A stretch of 64,000 nucleotides of DNA from Hymenobacter aquaticus (lineage in GTDB: Bacteria; Bacteroidota; Bacteroidia; Cytophagales; Hymenobacteraceae). A model generated the notes under the pieces. The model was not told the DNA's origin and made no database searches. It was given only the letters and a program-made list of their open reading frames with translations. Positions 1-9,166 of this stretch are shown here, one piece after another. Every line of letters begins with the position of its first letter. Position 1 is the stretch's first letter. A program made the position numbers and the translations under genes. The stretch covers positions 1,178,001-1,242,000 of the forward strand of contig NZ_SRLC01000001.1 of NCBI RefSeq assembly GCF_004765605.1, given 5' to 3'.

Positions 1-1
1 C

Positions 2-433
2 TTCACCGCCCAGAACGGCGCGGGCAAAGCCACCGGCCTGCTCGAATGGACGCCCAACTGCGCCCTGGCCGCTGCCAGCCGGATGGACGTGACGTTCCGG
101 TTGCAGGAAACCACCTGCCGGCCCGTGCCCAAAACCCGCACCCTGCGCTTCGAGGTGGTGCGGCCCGTGGCCCAGCCCTTCCTGCCGCCCAACGTCTTCA
201 CGCCCAACAACGACCAGAACCACGACTTCTTCGAGCTGCCCAGCCTGCCGCCCGACTTCTGCGACTCGCGCCTGGCCAACATCAAAATCTTCAGCCGCTG
301 GGGCAACCTCGTCTACCAGACCACCGACCGGACTTTCAAGTGGGACGGGGGCGGCCTGCCCGCCGGCGTGTACTTCCTGCTCATTGAGTTTACCGACAAA
401 AGCTACAAGGGCACGGTGACCATCGCGCCCTAG
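2..433 (+). CDS. T9SS type-B (gliding-motility-type) C-terminal domain protein, 5' truncated
   Basis: Only the last 143 residues lie in the window; the reading frame is open from the left edge to the TAG at 431-433. The end shows the type-B sorting signature of Bacteroidota type IX secretion: the NVFTPNNDQNHDFF segment, then IKIFSRWGNLVYQT, a WDG, a PAGVYF and a final short beta strand ending in TVTIAP. This domain (CHU_C family) targets large surface proteins for export through the T9SS and stays at the C-terminus. The function of the missing N-terminal part cannot be told. A strong hairpin follows directly, so this is the last gene of its transcript. Confidence 0.9.
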   Translation, partial: FTAQNGAGKATGLLEWTPNCALAAASRMDVTFRLQETTCRPVPKTRTLRFEVVRPVAQPFLPPNVFTPNNDQNHDFFELPSLPPDFCDSRLANIKIFSRWGNLVYQTTDRTFKWDGGGLPAGVYFLLIEFTDKSYKGTVTIAP

Positions 434-440
434 CCGGAGG

Positions 441-504
441 CCTTGCCGCCCACGAAAAAGCCCCGCCTCAGAGTTGAGTCGGGGCTTTTTCGTGGGCGGC
501 AAGG
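441..504. terminator. Bidirectional terminator, 24-bp perfect stem
   Basis: Arms 441-464 and 481-504 are perfect reverse complements (24 bp) around a 16-base loop. The right arm contains GGGGCTTTTT and the left arm the matching A-run, so it can stop transcripts from both sides. It sits between the T9SS cargo gene (+) and the oxidase subunit III-like gene (-). Confidence 0.85.
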
Positions 505-516
505 CCGTTGGGAAGG

Positions 517-1164
517 CTAATACAGGAACAGGAAGATGGCAAACAGCGCCACCCACAGGGCATCAATGAAGTGCCAGTAGATGTTCAGCATGCGCAGCTG
601 CCGGTGGCGGTACGGGTCGCGGATAAACACCAACGAGCGGACCGCGTCGCGGGAGGCGTGCATGCTGCGCAGCATCAGGGCCAGCAGCAGCAGCATGCCG
701 CCCAGCAGGTGCGCCACGTGCAGGGCCGAAATCAGGTAGATGTAGGTACCGCTGGCCTCGCCCACGAAAAAGATGCCCTGGTTCATCAGCTCCCGCCAGC
801 CCAGCACCTGCAGGCCGGAAAAGATGCTTCCCAGCAGCAGCGTAGCTCCCAGGCAGCGCGACAGGTTCCGAATGTCGTCGGAGCGGTAGATGCGCTGGGC
901 CTGGCTGAGCGTGTAGCTGCTGATGAGCAGCACGATGGTACTCAAAGAGAAGTAGCGCGGCAGCGGGTGCGCCCCGGTAGGCATGCCGCTGAGCGTGCGG
1001 GTCTGGATGTAGGCAGCCACCAGAATGACAAACAGCACCGTGATGCCCACCATAGCCAGGTACAGCAGCATGAGCAGCGGCGGCACCCGCTCGATGCGGG
1101 CGAAGGCGGAAGGCGGCCGGCCGGCCCCTACTTTGTCTTTGCGTTCTTTGTCGGAATTCATCAT
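517..1164 (-). CDS. Cytochrome c oxidase subunit III-like membrane protein
   Basis: This 215-residue protein has five clear hydrophobic helices (about residues 29-52, 70-86, 106-124, 142-164 and 192-215). The pair ALHVAHLLGG in helix 4 and YWHFIDALW in helix 5 is the signature of heme-copper oxidase subunit III, so it is probably an inner-membrane subunit of an aa3- or bo3-type terminal oxidase. No subunit I or II gene is adjacent, so it may be a stand-alone paralogue. The reading frame is open further upstream, but Met-Met at 1164/1161 followed by a charged N-terminus is the natural start; upstream residues are not membrane-protein-like. Confidence 0.85.
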   Translation of the reverse strand: MMNSDKERKDKVGAGRPPSAFARIERVPPLLMLLYLAMVGITVLFVILVAAYIQTRTLSGMPTGAHPLPRYFSLSTIVLLISSYTLSQAQRIYRSDDIRNLSRCLGATLLLGSIFSGLQVLGWRELMNQGIFFVGEASGTYIYLISALHVAHLLGGMLLLLALMLRSMHASRDAVRSLVFIRDPYRHRQLRMLNIYWHFIDALWVALFAIFLFLY

Positions 1165-1305
1165 CGGGTGCGAGGAAGCTACGTACGTTCTGGAAACCAA
1201 TCCAAGAGCCATAAGTTCCGTTCTCGACCTGACTGACGGCACCGGTGGCTACAGAGCAAGATACGTAAAATGCCCTTCCTCGGGCACCCTTATTTCCGGG
1301 GATTT

Positions 1306-1635
1306 CTACCGAAAAAAAGACCCGATTTTTCCCAGCACGGCGTTGATGGTAATCTTGGCCGAGCGGCCGGCCCCGAAGGTGACGTGCGTCTTGCCCGCCA
1401 CCCGCAAATCCAGGATCAGCCCCAGCTCCCGGGCCAGGTCGTTGAGCTGCTGCAACGGGTCGGGGGCGTTGGCCGGCTTGGGCTTCTTGGGGCCGGGCGG
1501 ACCGCTGGTGAGCTTGTCGAGCACGCGCTGGCTGGGCAGGTTCACAATCAGATAGGAGCCCGAGCCGGCAATCTGAATGTCGTCCCCATCCATGGTAATG
1601 ACCAGCCGCGCCTCGATGTCGAGGCCACTAGCCAA
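1306..1635 (-). CDS. Hypothetical protein, second of an overlapping pair
   Basis: This is a 109-residue protein of unknown family. The frame begins with a TTG at 1635 that overlaps the stop of the upstream gene (TTGGCTAG), as in translational coupling. The N-terminal third is predicted beta-rich (EARLVITMDGDDIQIAG, SYLIVNLPS), then comes a Pro/Lys linker and a helical segment QQLNDLARELGLILDLRV. An alternative is that this frame and the one upstream are halves of a single roughly 190-residue gene broken by a frameshift, because both are beta-rich and neither is complete as a recognisable domain. I cannot name a function. Confidence 0.5.
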   Translation of the reverse strand: MASGLDIEARLVITMDGDDIQIAGSGSYLIVNLPSQRVLDKLTSGPPGPKKPKPANAPDPLQQLNDLARELGLILDLRVAGKTHVTFGAGRSAKITINAVLGKIGSFFR

Positions 1636-1882
1636 GGGGCTCCGATTTGGGGGCGGGCAGCTGCACCGAAGCCGGAGCGGCGGTATTTTCGCCGCGGGTG
1701 CGGATGCGCAACGAGCCGTTCAGGCGCCAGGTCGCGGGGGCCGCGCCGGGGTTCTGGGCGTTGGGCACTTGCAGCTCCATCTGGTCGAAGGCAAAGCTGA
1801 GCTCGACGCCGCCGGAAAGTTTGGAAAGCAGCGAGGCCGCCGTGTCGGCCCAGGTGCCGGAAGATTGGGAAGAAGTAGCCAT
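1628..1882 (-). CDS. Hypothetical protein, first of an overlapping pair
   Basis: This is an 84-residue protein starting at ATG 1882. The N-terminus is helical and Ser/Ala-rich, followed by two or three beta strands (VELSFAFDQMELQVP, WRLNGSLRIRTRGE). Its stop at 1628-1630 overlaps the TTG start of the next gene by eight bases, so the two form an operon or one frameshifted gene. There is no signal peptide and no family I recognise. The divergent neighbour at 2065 is an exported protein; the intergenic space of 182 bp must hold both promoters. Confidence 0.5.
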   Translation of the reverse strand: MATSSQSSGTWADTAASLLSKLSGGVELSFAFDQMELQVPNAQNPGAAPATWRLNGSLRIRTRGENTAAPASVQLPAPKSEPLG

Positions 1883-2064
1883 AATAGGGAGCGGGAACAG
1901 GGAAAGAAAAGGAAAAGGGATACTACCCGGCAAACGTGCCCGGGCCGCGCAAGTTACGGGCTGGCGCGCAGCTTGGCCGGGTAGTTGCCACGGGGTGCGC
2001 AAATCTAAATAAAGTGGGCTTCGTATGTTGCCCAGGCTTCGCCCCTACTGTCCACCTTCCCGCT

Positions 2065-2871
2065 ATGTCTGCCCTGCCCTCCCTCCCGCTGTTTTCCGCC
2101 CTGCTGCTGACGTGCCTGCCCCTGGCTGCCCTCCGGGCCCAGACCACCGCCCCGCCAGCCCCCGACACCGTGCCGGCCACTGCCGCCGGCCCCGACTGCC
2201 GCCACCCCTTCGGCCTGAACGACAACAACGAGCGGGTCTACCGCCTCAGCGACGCGGGCGGCAAGCCCGCCGGCGAGCTGCGCATGCGCGTGGTGAGCCT
2301 GAGTTCGGAGATGAACAAGAAAAAAACGGTGGAAACGCACAAGGTGCTGCTCAAAAGCGGCCTCTACGACGCCAAAAGCCGCCTGCTCAACATGCAGGAC
2401 CTCACCATCTCCTGCCGCCAGGACACGAGCTTCATCGACGGCATGAGCGAGTTGAAGCCCGAAAGCCTCCGCTCGTTCCGCGACCGGAAGTTTGTGTACG
2501 CCCCCGTGGCCCTGGCCTGGCCCCACCAGCCCCAGATCGGCTCCGTACTGCCCGAGGGCGGCAGCGAGGTGCAGGTCAGCAGCTCGGTGGTCGATATTGC
2601 CAAGGTGCGCAGCTTCGCCCGGCAGCGCAAGGTCGTCAGCGGCCCCACCCCCGTTACGACGCCGGCCGGCACGTTTTCCTGCTACAAAGTGGAGTCGGAG
2701 CACGAAGACGCCACCCAGGCCCGCAAGGATATGGTAATGCGCACCACCTACAAAGTTGTGGACTACTACTCGCCCGCCGTGGGCATCGTCAAAACCGAGG
2801 TCTACGACAAAAAGGGCAAGCTGGCCCAGACACGGGTGCTGGCCAGCATCAACGGGGGCCGCAAGCCGTAG
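2065..2871 (+). CDS. Exported TapB/DUF3108-like protein
   Basis: This is a 268-residue protein starting at ATG 2065 with a Sec signal peptide (hydrophobic stretch to about residue 23, ALRAQ cleavage region). The mature part is beta-rich and carries the segment TPAGTFSCYKVESE followed by VVDYYSPAVGIVKTEVYDKKG. That pattern is typical of the DUF3108/TapB group of periplasmic proteins, where a conversion 'from the stored value to the attribute' repeat ends the fold. The molecular role is unknown. The frame is open upstream to 1936, but only the ATG at 2065 gives a proper signal peptide. A terminator follows 31 bases after the stop. Confidence 0.65.
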   Translation: MSALPSLPLFSALLLTCLPLAALRAQTTAPPAPDTVPATAAGPDCRHPFGLNDNNERVYRLSDAGGKPAGELRMRVVSLSSEMNKKKTVETHKVLLKSGLYDAKSRLLNMQDLTISCRQDTSFIDGMSELKPESLRSFRDRKFVYAPVALAWPHQPQIGSVLPEGGSEVQVSSSVVDIAKVRSFARQRKVVSGPTPVTTPAGTFSCYKVESEHEDATQARKDMVMRTTYKVVDYYSPAVGIVKTEVYDKKGKLAQTRVLASINGGRKP

Positions 2872-2901
2872 GCGTACGGCTTAGCCGAAAACCACTAGTT
2901 T

Positions 2902-2929
2902 AGGGGCCGATTCTTCGGCCCCTTTTTTT
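2902..2929 (+). terminator. Rho-independent terminator after the TapB-like gene
   Basis: A 9-bp stem (2902-2910 with 2914-2922) with a 3-base loop is followed by a run of seven T. It separates the TapB-like gene from the DUF4920 lipoprotein gene. Confidence 0.85.
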
Positions 2930-2940
2930 GTCTTGCGCTT

Positions 2941-3459
2941 ATGAACCTCAAACCTCTGACCCTGGTCGCCGCCCTGGTGGGCCTGGCCGCCTGCCAATCG
3001 TCGCCCGCCACCACCGAAGCTGCCGCTACGGCGGCCGTCACCCCGGCCGCGGCGGCCCCGGCCATTACCGGCAAAACCTACGGCGCGGCCATTACTGCCG
3101 CCGGGGCCCGCCCCATCAGTGAGCTGCGCCAGGTGCTGGGCCAGCAGGATTCGGCCCAGGTGAAGCTGGTGGGCACCGCCGCCGAGGTGTGCCAGGCCAA
3201 GGGCTGCTGGCTCACGATGACCACCGCCGAGGGTCAGCCCATGCGGGTGCGCTTCAAGGACTACGCCTTTTTCGTGCCCAAAGACATCAGCGGCAAAACC
3301 GTCGTCATCAACGGCTGGGCCCACCGCGAGGTAGTGCCCGTCGAGGATTTGCAGCACTACGCCAAGGACGCGGGCAAGTCGGCCAAGGAAGTAGCCGCCA
3401 TTACCCAGCCCGAGGAGCAGCTCAACTTCGAAGCCGACGGCGTGCTGGTGCAGGACTAG
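2941..3459 (+). CDS. DUF4920 lipoprotein
   Basis: This is a 172-residue protein. The N-terminus is a lipoprotein signal with lipobox LAAC (Cys18), so it is membrane-anchored in the periplasm or on the outer membrane. After an Ala/Thr-rich linker comes the DUF4920 domain with its hallmark C-x4-CW segment (CQAKGCWLTM) and MRVRFKDYAFFVPKD. DUF4920 proteins are small OB-like exported proteins of unknown activity, common in Bacteroidota. The two domain cysteines could bind metal or form a disulfide; this is inference. The gene stands alone between two terminators. Confidence 0.8.
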   Translation: MNLKPLTLVAALVGLAACQSSPATTEAAATAAVTPAAAAPAITGKTYGAAITAAGARPISELRQVLGQQDSAQVKLVGTAAEVCQAKGCWLTMTTAEGQPMRVRFKDYAFFVPKDISGKTVVINGWAHREVVPVEDLQHYAKDAGKSAKEVAAITQPEEQLNFEADGVLVQD

Positions 3460-3479
3460 CAGTAGCCTTCCAGTAGCTA

Positions 3480-3562
3480 GTAGCGCGAACTTTGTAGTTC
3501 GCGTCGCCCGCGCCGTTGCAACGAGTATCGTTCGGCCACGCGAACTACAAAGTTCGCGCTAC
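3480..3562. repeat. Palindrome-of-palindromes, 24-bp arms
   Basis: Arms 3480-3503 and 3539-3562 are perfect reverse complements (24 bp). Each arm is itself nearly self-complementary (CGCGAAC-TTTGTA-GTTCGCG), so the DNA can form one long hairpin or two short ones. The 35-base loop contains GCGCCGTTGCAACGA, and a closely related core (GCGCCGCTGCAACGATA) lies in the loop of the element at 6822-6906. It is therefore a dispersed intergenic element. Confidence 0.85.
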
Positions 3563-3565
3563 ATA

Positions 3566-3594
3566 AAGGCGGCCCCCTGCGGGCCGCCTTTTCT
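3566..3594. terminator. Terminator hairpin after the DUF4920 gene
   Basis: A 10-bp stem AAGGCGGCCC / GGGCCGCCTT with a 5-base loop is followed by T-residues. It lies directly after the palindromic element and probably ends the DUF4920 transcript. Confidence 0.75.
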
Positions 3595-3595
3595 A

Positions 3596-3890
3596 TTGTC
3601 ACTTGGTCACATTGCCTTGTCACCTGGTCAGATGTAGTTGTCACAAGGGCAAATGCTCTTGTCACTTGGGAACAGCTCATTGCCACGAGGGCAGATGCCG
3701 TTGTCACCCGCTCACAGGTTATTGACACCTGGTCACAGGTCATTGTCACCCGCTCACAGGTCATTGTCACCCGCTCACAGGGCATTGTCACCCGCTCACA
3801 GGGCATTGCGGGGAAAGCCGGGCCCATCGTGCGCCGGTCAACTGCCGTTGCGAGGAGGACAAAGGCCATTGTGCGCCGGCCAAATCCCCA
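3596..3890. repeat. 21-bp tandem array, about 14 units
   Basis: The trinucleotide TTG (one unit TCG) that opens each unit occurs at 3596, 3617, 3638, 3659, 3680, 3701, 3722, 3743, 3764, 3785, 3806, 3827, 3848 and 3869, so the spacing is exactly 21 bases with no indel. The best units read TTGTCACCCGCTCACAGGNCA; outer units are degenerate but keep the phase. Frames through it are open with a 7-residue period (SLSPAHR-like), but I consider these spurious. The array fills the space upstream of ligA. Confidence 0.9.
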
Positions 3891-3896
3891 TTCTGA

Positions 3897-3932
3897 CAAC
3901 CGACAACGAACAACTGACAACTAAAACTGCGT
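3897..3932. repeat. AAC/GAC-type simple repeat upstream of ligA
   Basis: The segment consists of CTGACAAC, CGACAACG, AACAACTGACAAC and similar words. Related words occur at 37648-37762 and, on the other strand, inside dnaG at 48415-48448. Confidence 0.6.
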
Positions 3933-3939
3933 ACACTGA

Positions 3940-6126
<2,187 letters not shown>

Positions 6127-6159
6127 CGCCTGAAACCACTGTTCCGGTGGTATTGGCCC

Positions 6160-6221
6160 CAACCGTGAGCCGGACCGCGCCTTGCTGCAAGCCGGTCAAT
6201 TCCCACCCCGGCTCACGGTTG
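6160..6221. repeat. Inverted repeat upstream of the rhodanese gene
   Basis: Arms 6160-6173 and 6208-6221 are perfect 14-bp complements around a 34-base loop. There is no T-run on either side, so it is not a standard terminator. It lies between ligA and the rhodanese gene and could be a 5'-leader structure or another dispersed palindrome. Confidence 0.55.
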
Positions 6222-6295
6222 TAGCGCCCCCTGCGGCACGATTCGCGCCCGACGGCTGTTTACCAGCTGCCCCTACCCGCTTTCCCTGCCTGCTT

Positions 6296-6724
6296 ATGCT
6301 CCGCTCCGCCTTTTCGGCCGCCGTATTCTGCGCCGTGCTTAGTGCTACCTCGGCCGTTGCCCAAACCACTCCCGCCGCGGGCCAGCCAGCCGCGCCGGCC
6401 GCCGTCGCGCCCAGCCGCCCCATCACGCCCCCGGCCGAAACCCAAAGGCTGCTCCGGAAGCGGAACGTGGTGGTGCTCGACGTGCGCACGCCCGAGGAAT
6501 TTGCCACCGGCCACCTAGCCGGGGCCCAAAACCTGAACTTCCGCGACCCGAACTTCCCCACCCAGCTCGCCGCCCTCGACACGACCAAAACCTACGTGCT
6601 CTACTGCGCCTCCGGCAACCGCAGCGGCAAAGCCGCGGTGCTGATGCAGGAAAAAGGCTTCCGCAAGCTGGTAAATGCCGGCGCGTTTAAGGATCTGAAA
6701 GCGGCGGGGATGAAGACGGAGTAA
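6296..6724 (+). CDS. Periplasmic rhodanese-like sulfurtransferase
   Basis: This is a 142-residue single-domain rhodanese with a Sec signal peptide (residues 1-22, AVAQ end). The catalytic loop is CASGNRS with the active cysteine Cys104, and the domain shows the normal landmarks VVVLDVRTPEEFATGHLAGAQNL. Single-domain periplasmic rhodaneses (PspE-like) transfer sulfane sulfur to thiols or cyanide; the physiological acceptor is unknown. The start at ATG 6296 gives the signal peptide. An open frame upstream to 6182 covers the inverted repeat and is unlikely to be translated. Confidence 0.88.
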   Translation: MLRSAFSAAVFCAVLSATSAVAQTTPAAGQPAAPAAVAPSRPITPPAETQRLLRKRNVVVLDVRTPEEFATGHLAGAQNLNFRDPNFPTQLAALDTTKTYVLYCASGNRSGKAAVLMQEKGFRKLVNAGAFKDLKAAGMKTE

Positions 6725-6730
6725 ATCCGT

Positions 6731-7006
6731 GTCATTGCGAGGCGGAGTCGAAGCAATCCGTCCTCTGCAATGTGCGGAGCGTGCTTAAGTAGAAAGCCCT
6801 GACGCACGAGCGGACGACTATGTAACGCGAAGTTCCACTTCGCGAGGCGGCCGCGCCGCTGCAACGATACTCGTGCAACGCCTCGCGAAGTGGAACTTCG
6901 CATTACAAGCAAAAGCCCTTTCCCGCACGAGCAGGAAAGGGCTTTCTGGTAAAAGAGCAATAGTTACTTCGCAGAGCACGGATTGCCGCGCTTCGCTCGT
7001 AATGAC
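6731..7006. repeat. Composite intergenic palindromic element, copy 1
   Basis: Outer arms 6731-6770 (GTCATTGCGAGG...GCAATCCGTCCTCTGC) and 6971-7006 (GCAGAGCACGGATTGC...GTAATGAC) are imperfect complements. Nested inside are a 26-bp inverted repeat at 6822-6847/6881-6906 (25 of 26 matching) and a hairpin AAGCCCTTTCCC...AGGAAAGGGCTTT near 6909-6946. The same order of modules recurs at 21494-21715. Confidence 0.75.
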
Positions 7007-7008
7007 GA

Positions 7009-7950
7009 CTAGAAGCTCTGCACGATGCTGTTGTGCAGGGTCCGGGGCTTCCAGTAGCCGCTGGCGATGATGCGGCGGATGGTGAACAAGGGGTCCTGCT
7101 GGTCGCGCTTCTCGGCCAGCACGAAGGCGGCTACCATGCCGCGCTGCTTGAGCTGCGGAATGGCTTCGGGGTTCCAGAGGCCGAAGGGGTAAGCGAAGTA
7201 CTTGATGTCCTTGCCGGTGATTTCCTCCAGGGTTTTGGTCGGCTTCTCAATCTGCGTCACCCAATCCTGGCCCTGGTACTTCTTCACGTTGTGGTGGTCC
7301 CAGGTGTGGGAGCCGATGACGTTGCCCTCGTCGGAGAGCTGCTTTACCTGCGCCTTGCTCATGTAGTTGGGGCGGCCCAGGCTCACGGTCATCACGAAGT
7401 AGACGGCCTTGTAGCCGTACTTATCCAGCGTGGGGCGGGCCACGGTGAACTGGTCAAGGTCGGTGTCGTCGAAGGTGAGCATGATGGGCTTGCTCGGCAG
7501 CTTCGCGCCCGTGGTCAGGTAGGCGTAAAGCTGGTCGGGCAGGATGGTGTGGTAGCCCGAGTCGGCCAGCATCTTGATCTGGTCCTTGAACTGCTGCACC
7601 GGCACGATGTAGTCCTTGGCCCCTTTCGAGTCCTTGGCGCGCCAGTCCCGGATCTGGTGGTAGCACAGAATCGGCACCTGGGGGCGGGCCGTGATGGTGG
7701 CCGCGTCGGCAATCTTGCTGGCCGGAATGCTCGTGGGGTCGGGCGCGGGCGTAGCGTTGGCTTCGTCGGTGGCGGTGGCAGCGGTGCCCGACATAGCGGC
7801 GGCCGTGGCGGCCGAATCGGAGGCTACGGCTTCAGCGGTGGGGCTGCCGGCTTCCGAGGCCGTGGCGGGCTTGGTGTCGCAGGAAGAGAGCAAGGAGCTG
7901 GCGGCCAGGGCGGCGGCGGCCACGAAAAGCGGGGTACGAGACAAAATCAT
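7009..7950 (-). CDS. Polysaccharide deacetylase (NodB-fold) lipoprotein
   Basis: This is a 313-residue protein with lipobox LSSC (Cys24) and an Ala/Thr-rich linker to residue about 88. The catalytic domain follows with CYHQI (97-101), the NodB motif TFDD (Asp161/Asp162) and the metal site SHTWDH with His215 and His219, so the Asp-His-His metal triad of carbohydrate esterase family 4 is complete. It probably removes N-acetyl groups from an envelope or extracellular polysaccharide; the substrate is unknown. ATG 7950 gives the lipoprotein signal. It is divergent from dapA, and the stop abuts the composite palindromic element. Confidence 0.88.
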   Translation of the reverse strand: MILSRTPLFVAAAALAASSLLSSCDTKPATASEAGSPTAEAVASDSAATAAAMSGTAATATDEANATPAPDPTSIPASKIADAATITARPQVPILCYHQIRDWRAKDSKGAKDYIVPVQQFKDQIKMLADSGYHTILPDQLYAYLTTGAKLPSKPIMLTFDDTDLDQFTVARPTLDKYGYKAVYFVMTVSLGRPNYMSKAQVKQLSDEGNVIGSHTWDHHNVKKYQGQDWVTQIEKPTKTLEEITGKDIKYFAYPFGLWNPEAIPQLKQRGMVAAFVLAEKRDQQDPLFTIRRIIASGYWKPRTLHNSIVQSF

Positions 7951-8032
7951 TGGGTGAATGGGGGCGGCACAAGGCCAGACCCGGTACTTTTGAGGAGAAA
8001 ATGCCGGAAGCCAACCTTGACCAAGAGCATTG

Positions 8033-8040
8033 TATCTTCG
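8033..8040 (+). promoter_or_regulatory. Possible -7 box for dapA (TATCTTCG)
   Basis: TATCTTCG differs from the TAnnTTTG consensus at one position and lies 42 bases before the dapA ATG, in the 132-bp divergent space with the deacetylase gene. A TTG at 8017 is too close (13 bases) to serve as a standard -33 box. Confidence 0.35.
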
Positions 8041-8082
8041 CCGCGGACCTTCCAAGTCACAAAACAACAGCTAATTCCCCGC

Positions 8083-8952
8083 ATGGACAAACTTCGCGGC
8101 ACGGGCGTTGCGCTCATCACGCCCTTCACCCCCGCCCCCGACCACGCCGTCGACTACCCCGCCCTGCGTCGCCTGCTCGATTTCTGCATCGACGGCGGCG
8201 TGGAGTACCTCGTCATCAACGGTACCACGGCTGAGTCGCCGACCACGACGGCCGAGGAAAAAGCCGAAATCTTACGCGTCGTGAAAGAGCACGTGGCCGG
8301 CCGCGTGCCGCTCGTCTACGGCATCGGCGGCAACGACACGGCCGGCCTCGAAACCCTGCTGCGCACCACCGCCCTCGATGGTATCGACGCCATTCTGTCG
8401 GCCTCGCCGGCCTACAACAAGCCCAGCCAGCAGGGCATCATCCAGCACTACCTGCGCCTGGCCGACCTCAGCCCGTTGCCCATCCTGCTGTATAACGTGC
8501 CCGGCCGCACCAGCTCCAACCTCACGGCCGACACCACGCTGCGCCTGGCCCAGCACCCCAACATCATCGGCATCAAGGAAGCCAGCGGCAACCTGGAGCA
8601 GTGCATGACCATTGCCGCCCGCCGCCCCCAGGGCTTCCTGCTCATCAGCGGCGACGATATGCTGACCACGCCCATGATTTCCTTCGGGGCCGAGGGCGTT
8701 ATCAGCGTGCTGGGCAACGCCTTCCCGCGGCGCATGAGCGACATGACCCGCCTGGCCCTGGCCGGCAACTACGCCGAGGCCACCAAGCTGCTCTTCGAGT
8801 TCCTGCCCCTGAACCCCTTGATGTACGAGGAAAGCAACCCCGTGGGCGTGAAAGCCGTGCTCGAAGCCCAGGGCCTGTGCTCGGCCGCCGCCCGCCTGCC
8901 CCTGCTCGAAGCCAGTGAAGGCCTGAAGCAGCGGATTCAGAAGCTGCTGTAG
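8083..8952 (+). CDS. dapA: 4-hydroxy-tetrahydrodipicolinate synthase DapA
   Basis: This is a 289-residue TIM-barrel aldolase that condenses pyruvate with aspartate semialdehyde in lysine and meso-diaminopimelate synthesis. The Schiff-base lysine is Lys165 in GIKEASGN and the catalytic tyrosine is Tyr137 in LYNVPGRT; the pyruvate-binding GTT (47-49) is followed by AES where GES is more usual. ATG 8083 is followed immediately by the expected GTGVALITPF. The next 214 bases hold a large inverted repeat and a terminator before the convergent LutA-like gene. Confidence 0.95.
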   Translation: MDKLRGTGVALITPFTPAPDHAVDYPALRRLLDFCIDGGVEYLVINGTTAESPTTTAEEKAEILRVVKEHVAGRVPLVYGIGGNDTAGLETLLRTTALDGIDAILSASPAYNKPSQQGIIQHYLRLADLSPLPILLYNVPGRTSSNLTADTTLRLAQHPNIIGIKEASGNLEQCMTIAARRPQGFLLISGDDMLTTPMISFGAEGVISVLGNAFPRRMSDMTRLALAGNYAEATKLLFEFLPLNPLMYEESNPVGVKAVLEAQGLCSAAARLPLLEASEGLKQRIQKLL

Positions 8953-8954
8953 GG

Positions 8955-9166
8955 CCTCACAGGCCTCACCCCGGCCCTCTCCCGAGGAGAGGGAGCCTAC
9001 CGGCGCAAACGAACGAAAGCCGCAGCTTCTCAGCTGCGGCTTTCGTGTTTCTACGGAGTTCAATAGTAGCGGTAGCAGTTGCGGAGGCGGGAGCCGGAGC
9101 GGCTGTGTGGAACGATGTCGTCAGGCTCCCTCTCCTCGGGAGAGGGCCGGGGTGAGGCCTGTGAGG
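8955..9166. repeat. 44-bp perfect inverted repeat bridging convergent genes
   Basis: Arms 8955-8998 and 9123-9166 are perfect reverse complements over 44 bases. The left arm starts two bases after the dapA stop and the right arm ends one base before the stop of the LutA-like gene, so the element fills the entire convergent junction. Each arm contains its own small palindrome (CCCTCTCCCGAGGAGAGGG). A terminator hairpin sits in the loop. Confidence 0.9.
9016..9048. terminator. Terminator inside the loop of the 44-bp repeat
   Basis: GAAAGCCGCAGCT...AGCTGCGGCTTTC forms a 13-bp stem with a short loop; the T-run is weak. It is placed to serve both dapA and the convergent gene. Confidence 0.6.
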
